Assembly: GCA_030645355.1 (NCBI GenBank)
Contig: JAUSNJ010000111.1
Coordinates: 37,771-101,770 of the forward strand
Length of the DNA: 64,000 bases
DNA from: Rhodoferax sp.
Lineage (GTDB): Bacteria > Pseudomonadota > Gammaproteobacteria > Burkholderiales > Burkholderiaceae_C
Direction: 5' to 3'
Shown here in pieces: positions 54,590-62,300 of this stretch. The position numbers and the translations under genes were made by a program. Positions within the stretch are counted from its first letter, which is position 1. Each line of letters starts with the position of its first letter. The notes under the pieces were generated by a model. It was not told the DNA's origin and made no database searches. It was given only the letters and a program-made list of their open reading frames with translations.

Positions 54590-56461
54590 TCAGTAGCTGC
54601 GGCCCTTGGTGACCGTTTCCCGGGTAATTTTCCAGACACCCTGTTGGTTCTCCAGCGCCAGGACCTTGTCCACCGTGTCCTTGTAACCCGCTGATCCATA
54701 TTCTTGCGAAAACGCGACTTCAGCAGACTTGGCGTCGCAGCGCACGGGCACCAGCTTGCTGATGGCAATCTGGATATCGCCTTGTTTGCTGACGCGGCTG
54801 GTGCGCATGGCCTCCCACTGTTTGCGATCCATGCCCTTGGCCGGCACAAAGCTGCTGGAGTACGCGCCCAGATAGCGGGCTACATCCTTGCGATTCCATG
54901 CATCCAGCCAGCCGTCCACCACTTTGGGCAGTTGTTCACAGCTATTGGCGGGGCTGGCAAGCGCGGCCACGACGGGCGTAGCAGGTATAGCGGGTGCAGC
55001 GGTTGCAACGGGTTTCACTGGGTCTGCGGGCAAGGACGCCGGGCGAGAGTTGAATGTCCGGTCCAGCGTCGGACTGGCGGGGGCCTGGTTGTCGCACTGC
55101 GCCAGATCGTCTTCGGCTTCTGTGTTCCCGGATGCAGACGGAAACTCGTCCGACAGGGGTCTCAGTTTCAGGGCGCCGAGCAAGGTGCCTGACGTAGCCA
55201 ACACCCGAACGGCGGACAACTGGAGGTCGTACTCCGCATTGGCCAGCGCGCGACGCGCCTGGTAGAGCTCGTTCTCCGTGTCCAGAAGATCCAGCAAGGA
55301 TCGCTGCCCGATATCGAATTGCTGCTGGTAGGCTTGGCGCGCCTTGGACGTGGACAATTCATGCTGGGCCAATAGCTTGATCTGTGCAGCAAGTCGCTGC
55401 GAGTCGTTGAACGCAATTTCTCCGGTCTGCCAGACGTCGCGGCAGGTCTTGTCGCGCAGATCGTAGGCGCTGCCGAGTTTGGCAACGTATTGGTTGACGC
55501 GTGCCCTGTCCGATCCACCGCGGTAGAGGTTGTAGCTCAGAACGACTTCCAGTGCCGTATCGCGGTAGTCACCCGCAATGCCGCTTTGGTTGGTCTCCAT
55601 ACTTTGGCGGGCCCGCAATTCGACGGTAGGTGCGTAGGCAGATCGCCGCACTTCGCTGTCCGACCGATAGCTTCGCAGGGTTGCTACAGCAGCCAGAAAA
55701 TCGGGGTTGGTCCGAATGGATACGGCCTGAAATCCCGTTCCGACCTTTATCAAGCCGCCCATAGGCTCCACTGCGGAAAGTGTTGGAGCGGGAATCACAC
55801 CGACCAGCCGCTGGTAGCGGGCTGACACGTCATGCAGGTTGCTGGCCTCGGTCAACCAGTTGGATTCGGCAAGCGCCATGCGCCCTGCTGCCTGTTCCAG
55901 ATCGACCTTGCGTCCAACGCCGGCAGTGACCTTCTGGTTCAAACGGTCATGCACTTCCTGGTGGGTTGTGAAGTTGTCGGCGGCGAGTTGGACCAGCTCC
56001 CGGAACCGCAATACGTCCATGTAGGCGCGGGCCACTTCCAGCGCGGTCTGGTTGCTGGCGGATAACAATTCAAAGTATGCGGCTTGCTGGGCATGGCTCA
56101 AGCGCCGGGTTTCCTGCAATGTCGCAAAACCATCAAATAGGGTTTGGCGCAACTGGATGGAGGCGCGATTTCCGTTGTAGTCGAGGGTGGAGGCCAATGA
56201 CGGTGTTTTGGTCTGGTACGAGCCCCCAGCGACCTCCAGATCGATGCGTGGGAACCAGCCACCTTCTGCCACCATGCGCTCTGACTTTGCGGCTTCCAGG
56301 ATGTGGAAGCGCAGCTTGACTTCCGGATTCTGCAGAATAGCCCGCTCAACCGCATCCTTCAAAGTGCTGGGTGACTGTTCTGCTGCCCACACCCACTGGC
56401 TGCAAAAGGCGGTGGCAATCAGGACGGCATGGTAAATAGCAGTTAGCTTGTTCATACGCAA
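54590..56461 (-). CDS. TolC-family outer-membrane channel with C-terminal NTF2-like domain
   Basis: 623 residues. Signal peptide ends SQWVWA|AEQ. The TolC repeat domains occupy about 30-445 (e.g. QLRQTLFDGFATLQETRR and LDTENELYQARRALANAEYDLQLSAVRVLATSGTLL). A Pro/Ala-rich linker (about 450-510) joins an extra C-terminal domain with VDGWLDAWNRKDVARYLGAYSSSFVP, the NTF2-like fold of SnoaL/DUF4440 type, ending ITRETVTKGRSY. This resembles LapE/AggA channels of adhesin type I export; the NTF2-like tail would be periplasmic. Divergent from lapG with a dyad between. Confidence 0.85.
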   Translation of the reverse strand: MRMNKLTAIYHAVLIATAFCSQWVWAAEQSPSTLKDAVERAILQNPEVKLRFHILEAAKSERMVAEGGWFPRIDLEVAGGSYQTKTPSLASTLDYNGNRASIQLRQTLFDGFATLQETRRLSHAQQAAYFELLSASNQTALEVARAYMDVLRFRELVQLAADNFTTHQEVHDRLNQKVTAGVGRKVDLEQAAGRMALAESNWLTEASNLHDVSARYQRLVGVIPAPTLSAVEPMGGLIKVGTGFQAVSIRTNPDFLAAVATLRSYRSDSEVRRSAYAPTVELRARQSMETNQSGIAGDYRDTALEVVLSYNLYRGGSDRARVNQYVAKLGSAYDLRDKTCRDVWQTGEIAFNDSQRLAAQIKLLAQHELSTSKARQAYQQQFDIGQRSLLDLLDTENELYQARRALANAEYDLQLSAVRVLATSGTLLGALKLRPLSDEFPSASGNTEAEDDLAQCDNQAPASPTLDRTFNSRPASLPADPVKPVATAAPAIPATPVVAALASPANSCEQLPKVVDGWLDAWNRKDVARYLGAYSSSFVPAKGMDRKQWEAMRTSRVSKQGDIQIAISKLVPVRCDAKSAEVAFSQEYGSAGYKDTVDKVLALENQQGVWKITRETVTKGRSY

Positions 56462-56710
56462 CGAGTGCTTTCTCTCAGGATTGTTGCGGTGCCTACGTTT
56501 GGCTGGCCGCGGACTGTGCTACGGTGAACGATACACCGCCAAACGGCGATTCTGCTCCAAAAACCCGGTCACCCCCGTGCATTGGACGCCTCGTGCTATC
56601 AAAAAAAATAACATTGTGTGAAAGAATACACACACTGTTACAACAGACTATCCGCCTGATGTTAGGGTGGTCCGAGTCCCGGCTTTATTGCATTTGACCG
56701 AATCTCCTAC
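56462..56710. promoter_or_regulatory. Divergent region between tolC-like and lapG genes
   Basis: 249 bp. It holds an A-run (56600-56608), a long interrupted palindrome (56609-56640) and little else that can be named. Distance from the palindrome to the lapG GTG is 70 bp and to the tolC-like ATG about 147 bp. Confidence 0.55.
56609..56640. promoter_or_regulatory. 32-bp interrupted palindrome, candidate operator
   Basis: Left arm TAACATTGTGTG and right arm CACACACTGTTA pair at 11 of 12 positions around an 8-nt centre (AAAGAATA). The arms are too far apart and the site lacks a T-run, so a protein-binding operator is likelier than a terminator. No regulator family is assigned. Confidence 0.6.
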
Positions 56711-57412
56711 GTGCTGATCAACCCGCAACGCGTTCGCAGCTGCTTTACCGCAATGGCCGGGTTGACAGTGTCCGTGTGCCTTGTGTGGTTGAGCTCCGCG
56801 GCATATGGTGGCGCTGATTTTGACCGCATGCTGGCCTCGATTGTCCAGCGGTGGGGCGCCAGTAGCACGACAAAGTTCCACGCCTGGCAGAGCCTGATCC
56901 AAGGCAACCGGACATCCGGCGATGCCGAGCGGCTGAAACGGGCCAATGATTTTTTCAACCGACAGGTACTCTTTGGTGACGATGCGGCGGTCTGGGGGCA
57001 AGAAGACTATTGGGCCACGCCACTCGAAACCCTTGGAAAGGGCTCCGGCGATTGCGAGGATTTTGTGATTGCCAAGTACTTCACCTTGCGGGAAATGGGT
57101 GTTGAGTCCAACAAACTTCGCCTGATCTATGTGCGTGCCAAGACCGGTTCATCGGATAGCACGGCGTCGCAGGCGCATATGGTTTTGGCGTACTACGCGA
57201 AACCCGAAGCCGAGCCGCTGGTCCTGGACAACCTGATCGGCGACATACGGCCGGCATCCAGAAGGACCGACCTGGTTCCAGTTTTCAGTTTCAACAACGA
57301 AGGTATTTTTACCGGGGTGTCTGCCAGGGAAACGACGCCAGCGGCTGGAACCGGGCGGTTGTCGCGGTGGGAAGATCTCTTGAAACGAGCGCGTGCAGAG
57401 GGGTTTGAGTGA
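56711..57412 (+). CDS. lapG: LapG periplasmic transglutaminase-like cysteine protease
   Basis: 233 residues from GTG 56711. N-terminal signal/anchor (about 12-33). The DUF920/BTLCP fold shows the triad Cys115 in GSGDCEDF, His156 in QAHMVLAYY and Asp173 in VLDNL. LapG cleaves the N-terminal retention domain of LapA-type adhesins and is inhibited by binding to LapD. It is 28 bp before lapD, overlapping in transcription. Confidence 0.93.
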   Translation: MLINPQRVRSCFTAMAGLTVSVCLVWLSSAAYGGADFDRMLASIVQRWGASSTTKFHAWQSLIQGNRTSGDAERLKRANDFFNRQVLFGDDAAVWGQEDYWATPLETLGKGSGDCEDFVIAKYFTLREMGVESNKLRLIYVRAKTGSSDSTASQAHMVLAYYAKPEAEPLVLDNLIGDIRPASRRTDLVPVFSFNNEGIFTGVSARETTPAAGTGRLSRWEDLLKRARAEGFE

Positions 57413-57440
57413 TCCCGACGCCCATTTAAGGAAATTGAAC

Positions 57441-59360
57441 ATGTCAATGTTTCGTCAATTGTGGCTTGCCATCATTGCCAGTACGCTCATGGCCCTCGCC
57501 GGGAGTCTGCTGGTCTCCATGTTGAGCGCCCGCGCGTATCTGGAGTCACAACTCTCCATCAAGAATACCGACAACGCGACGGCTTTGGCGTTGTCGCTGA
57601 GTCAAAGTAATCCGGATGCGATAACGGTTGAACTGGTGGTGGCATCGCTCTTTGATGGTGGGCACTATGAACTGGTGCGTGTGGCCGATCCCCAGGGCAA
57701 GACCATGGCGGAACGTGTAGTGACCGACGCCGACGTGGGTGCGCCACGCTGGTTTACGCAACTGCTGCCGATACACGCACAAGCCGGACAGGCACAGATC
57801 TCCAGCGGATGGAAACAGATCGGCACGGTCACCCTGATCAGCCAGAGTCGCTTCGCCTACGCTGCATTGTGGAAGAGTGCGCAGGAGATGGTCATGGCCT
57901 TGTCGCTGGCGGGATTGGCTGGTGGGTATATGGGTACCCTGGTGTTGCGCAGGTTGCGCCGCCCATTGAATGCGGTGATTGATCAGGCGCAGGCGATTAC
58001 CGAGCGGCGTTTTGTGACCATGGAAGAGCCCGCAGTGCCCGAGCTGAAGAAACTGTCCCAGGCGATGAATGCAACAGTCGCGCGGCTCAAAACCATGTTT
58101 GACGACGAAGCCCAGCGACTCGACGGCGTGCGGCGCGAAGCCAATTGCGACACGTTGACCGGGCTCGCCAATCGCAGCAACTTCATGGCTCGCCTGCGTG
58201 ACACGGTGCAAGCCGAGCACTCGGCCGGTGGCGCCGTGTTCATTGCGCGCGTAGCCAATCTGGCCGCGGTCAACCAGTCCCTGGGACGCAAGGACACGGA
58301 CGAATTGCTGCGTGCGTTTGGCCGCGGTCTGGTGTCGGTTTCCAGGAACTACCCCGACGCGTTGGCCGCACGGCTCAATGGTGCAGATTTTGCGGTGCTG
58401 GTGCCCGAGTTGGCGGCACCGCAAGCCGTTGCCGATCAGTTGTTTCAGGCGTTGACCAACGAGGCATCCGCCTATTTGCAGGACAGGCCCAGCACCTGGC
58501 TGGGCTGTGGCCATTTTCCGCCGGGCGTCGAGATGGAGACCATACTTGCGCAGGTCGATATGGCGCTCGCCGCGGTAGAGGCAGAGGGGCGCAGTGGCAT
58601 CAAAGTGGTCGATCTTCACGTGGCCGACGATACCCCCAAGACCTCCGAGGAGTGGTCCAAACTGATTCACCGTGCGCTGGAGCAGAAATGGGTGCGACTG
58701 GTCTCCTTCCCCGTGATGTCACTGGATGGAAATCTGGTCCATCGGGAGTGCCCATTGCGACTCATGTTTGATGAGCGCGGCGAATGGCAGCCTGCAGGCA
58801 AGTTCTTGCCGGTAGCCGAGCGGCTGAAATTGACACCCCAACTGGATCTGGCAGCAGTCGCGTTGGGTCTCGATGAGCTGGAATCCAAACCGCAGCTCAC
58901 GGGACTGGCGATCAACCTCTCGGCAAGCTCCATTCATCTGCCGGAGTTCAGGGCTGATTTGCAGAGGCTGTTGAAACGCCGTTCTGGGACGCAGCGCCTG
59001 TGGCTGGAAGTGGCCGAGTCCGGAGCGCTGTCGCACTTTGATGCCTTCAAGGCACTGTGCGCCGACCTGCGTGGAGTCGGCTGCAAATTGGGACTGGAAC
59101 ACTTTGGCCGCCAATTCAGTGAGATCGGGCGCTTGCACGATCTCGGTTTGGACTACATCAAGGTAGACGGCAGCTTCGTTCGCGGCCTGGACGGCAACCC
59201 TGGAAACCAGGCCTTTCTGAAGGGGCTGTCCACCATCGCCCACAGCATCGGGCTGAAGGTGATCGCCGAAGGCGTCACCAACTCGGCTGACCTGCAGGCG
59301 CTGGGTCCAGTCGGCTTTGATGGCGCCACCGGGCCAGCGGTGAGCGAGCCCAGCTCCTAG
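57441..59360 (+). CDS. lapD: LapD-type c-di-GMP receptor with degenerate GGDEF and EAL domains
   Basis: 639 residues from ATG 57441 (AAGGAAA upstream). MFRQLWLAIIAS opens a LapD/MoxY periplasmic domain (about 30-150) between two membrane helices, then a HAMP-like segment, a GGDEF domain whose active site reads NGADF and an EAL domain with ECPLR in place of EAxLR and LEHFG in place of the DDFG metal site. Both enzymes should be inactive, as in LapD, which binds c-di-GMP and then sequesters LapG at the periplasmic face. It converges on the adhesin gene with 24 bp between stops. Confidence 0.93.
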   Translation: MSMFRQLWLAIIASTLMALAGSLLVSMLSARAYLESQLSIKNTDNATALALSLSQSNPDAITVELVVASLFDGGHYELVRVADPQGKTMAERVVTDADVGAPRWFTQLLPIHAQAGQAQISSGWKQIGTVTLISQSRFAYAALWKSAQEMVMALSLAGLAGGYMGTLVLRRLRRPLNAVIDQAQAITERRFVTMEEPAVPELKKLSQAMNATVARLKTMFDDEAQRLDGVRREANCDTLTGLANRSNFMARLRDTVQAEHSAGGAVFIARVANLAAVNQSLGRKDTDELLRAFGRGLVSVSRNYPDALAARLNGADFAVLVPELAAPQAVADQLFQALTNEASAYLQDRPSTWLGCGHFPPGVEMETILAQVDMALAAVEAEGRSGIKVVDLHVADDTPKTSEEWSKLIHRALEQKWVRLVSFPVMSLDGNLVHRECPLRLMFDERGEWQPAGKFLPVAERLKLTPQLDLAAVALGLDELESKPQLTGLAINLSASSIHLPEFRADLQRLLKRRSGTQRLWLEVAESGALSHFDAFKALCADLRGVGCKLGLEHFGRQFSEIGRLHDLGLDYIKVDGSFVRGLDGNPGNQAFLKGLSTIAHSIGLKVIAEGVTNSADLQALGPVGFDGATGPAVSEPSS

Positions 59361-59384
59361 CTGGGCATCGATAGCGTCCGGTGT

Positions 59385-62300
59385 TTACGGTGTAGGCGTT
59401 GTCCCTGCTTTGAGGAGTTCGGCCGCAATGGTCAGGCTGACCGAGCCGGAAGCTGTACCACCATGGCCATCGCTGATGGTGTAGCTGAAGGATGCATCGC
59501 CAACGTAGTCCTTGGTCGGTGTAAACACCACATTGCCACCCACCAACTCAACTGTTCCATGGGTCGCATCCAGTACCGAGTTGATGGTCAGTGGATCGCC
59601 ATTCGGGTCGCTGTCGTTGCTGAGCAGGGTCGATGGCGCAATGGTGATGGGGCTGTTTGCGGTGCCGGAGACCGCGTCTGCGGCAGCAACTGGCGCTGCG
59701 TTGACGTTCACATCGACGGTCGCTGTTGATGCCCCGCCATGACCGTCGCTGATCGTGTAGCTGAAAGACGCGGCGCCGGTGTACCCGGTTGTTGGTGTGA
59801 ACACCACGTCGCTTCCGACCATTGCAACGCTGCCATGGTTGGCATCCTGCACCGAGAACAAGGTCAGAGGGTCTCCATCCACGTCGCTGTCGTTGATCAG
59901 CAGTGTTGTCGACGCGATGGTGACCGGTGCCCCGGCCATCGTGTTGGCCGTGTCATGCACCGCAACGGGCGAATCGTTGACCGCGTTCACGGAGATGGCG
60001 AGCGTGGATGTGTCGTTGTTGGACCCATCGGTCATCGTGTAGGTTACCAGTGGAACGGAGCCGTTGTAGTTGGCAACCGGCACGAACGTGAATGCACCAT
60101 CCGCCCCGATCACCAGAGTGCCAACTCCTGCCAGCGTAGCGGTTTCACCGGCCTTGAAGATGGTGTCGTTGTCCTTGATCTGGTAATTCACCACGCTGAC
60201 GGTTCCGCCGCCGCTGGTTGTTCCGGTCAGAACGCTGCCGGTGAGTGTCGTGTCCTCGTCGACCTTGACCACCTCGTTGAGATCGCTGAAACCCGCCGCC
60301 GCTGTGGTTGCGGTGCTGCTGGCGGACATCACCATCAGAGGGGCTGCGAACGGTGCGGCCAGCGGGGCGTTGTCAACGATGGTGGCAATGCCCGCGCCGT
60401 CCAGGATGGTGGCGTTGCTGGATGCGCTGGACAGATTGACGGTGAAGTTCTCGTTGCCCTCCACCGCCGGATCATTGACGATGGCCACGGTAACGGTCTT
60501 GCTGGTTTCTCCGGGGGCGAAGGTCAGCGTCGTGAGCGCGGCTGCGGTGTAGTCCGATCCGGCGGTTGCGGTACCGTTGGCGGTGGCGTACTGCACCGTC
60601 ACATTTCCAGTAGCGGCCTCAGACAGTGTCACGGTGAATGTTGCTGTACCGGCGCCTTCGTTGACCGTGACATCGTTGACGGAAATGCGGGGCTCGTTGT
60701 CCACAATGGTGGCCACGCCGACTGCGTCCACGATGGTCGCATTGGTGGAAGCGTTGCTCAGATTGACGTTGAACGTCTCGTTGCTTTCCACCGTGGTGTC
60801 GTTGGCAATGTTGACGGTGACGGTTTTGGTCGTTTCGCCGGGTGCGAAGGTCAGGGTGGTGAGGGCTCTTGCCGTGTAGTCCGAACCAGCAGTCGCGGTG
60901 CCATTGCTGGTGCTGTACTGGACGGTGACGTTCGACGCCGCGGAATCGGACAACGATACCGTGAAGGTCGCCGTCCCTGCGGCCTCATTGACTGTCACGT
61001 CGTTGATGGAGATCTTGGCCTCGTTGTCCACAATCGTGGCAACACCCTGGTTGTCGGCGATGGTGGCGTTCACCGCGCCGCTCAGGTTGACATTGAAGGT
61101 TTCGTTGCCCTCCACGATCGCGTCTTCCCTCAGGTTGACAGAAATCGTCTGCGTGGTTTGTCCCGGAGCGAATGTCACCGTGCCCGACCTGGCGATGTAG
61201 TCATTGCCGGCGGTAGTCGCCGTGCCATTGCTGGTGCTGTAGTTCACGGTAACGGTGTTGGCTGACGCTTGCGAAAGTGACACGGTGAATGTCGCATTGC
61301 CCTGGCTTTCGTTGACCGTGACGTTGTCGATCGTGATGGTGGGGTTGAAACTGCCGGTTTCGGCAATCGTCCCCGTGCCGGTGACCCCGCCAATGGTCAG
61401 CGGCAGGGTCTCGGGCCCTTCCACGCCTCCGGTCGTGGTCGTGGGTATCGTGACCGTGAAGCTGATGACGCCTGCGGGTACCGTCAGGGTGCTTCCGTTC
61501 AGGGTTACCCCGTTACTGAAAGCGACCGCTCCATGGTCCGATGCCGATGCCTTGCCAGCACCGCCGGCGTCGTTCAGGTTGTAGGTGAATGTGGTGGGCG
61601 TGCCTGTCATGATGTCCAGGTTCACGGTGTAGACCAGGCTGGTCGTGTTGCCGGCTGTGGATTCCAGCACCGTCGGGCTGCTGATGGTGCTGACGTTTGG
61701 CGGTATGGTGGCCACAGCCAGTGGAGGATTGACATCGATCGTCAGGGTCGAACTGGCGCTGTCGCCGTCGGCATCCAGCACCGTGTAGGAGATATTCTCC
61801 TGCTGGACCACGGTAATGGTGGGTGCTGCGGTGTAGGTGTAGTCACCTGTATCCAGATCAACCACGAACTTGCCGCCCTTGAGAGTGGTAACGGTCAGCG
61901 TATTGCCTGCGGTGTCGAAGACGCCGTTGTTTGTGCCGGTCACCGTAACGCCACCCGTGCCACCGTTGGCCTTGGGATCAAAGGTGTAGACACTGCCATC
62001 GATACTCAGCGTCTGCAAGAAGCCGCCATCCGCACCAAAGCCGACCGAGGCACCCAGGCCGCCGCCAATGACGTTGCCCACAGTCGGTGCGACCACGCTG
62101 TCGCGCAGGATGGGTGGCAGCTGGGTAATGTCCGACACGACAACGCCGTTGGTGTTGGTGTTGTTGAGCCCGTCATAGGCAATCGGATCCAGTGCCGCCT
62201 GCGTGGCACCGGTGCCCATGCCGAAGGAGAAGCTCTTGACGTCGTTGGTGCTCAGGAAGTTGGTCCAGGTGGTTTCTGCCGCCGGATCAATCTTGCTGGT

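Noticed and set aside
56595..56612. Seventh copy of the GCTAT-N7-ATAGC repeat
   Set aside because: The right arm reads ATAAC and the spacing is off by one, so it is not a member.
59739..61265. Long open plus-strand frame opposite the adhesin
   Set aside because: Antisense shadow of GC-rich repeats; composition and lack of ribosome site argue against a gene. The same applies to long open antisense frames at 10909-12072, 46507-47691 and 2686-3462.
60370..61345. Tandem repeats considered as CRISPR or DNA-level satellite
   Set aside because: The units are 325 bp, in frame and encode Calx-beta domains; no short spacer-repeat pattern.
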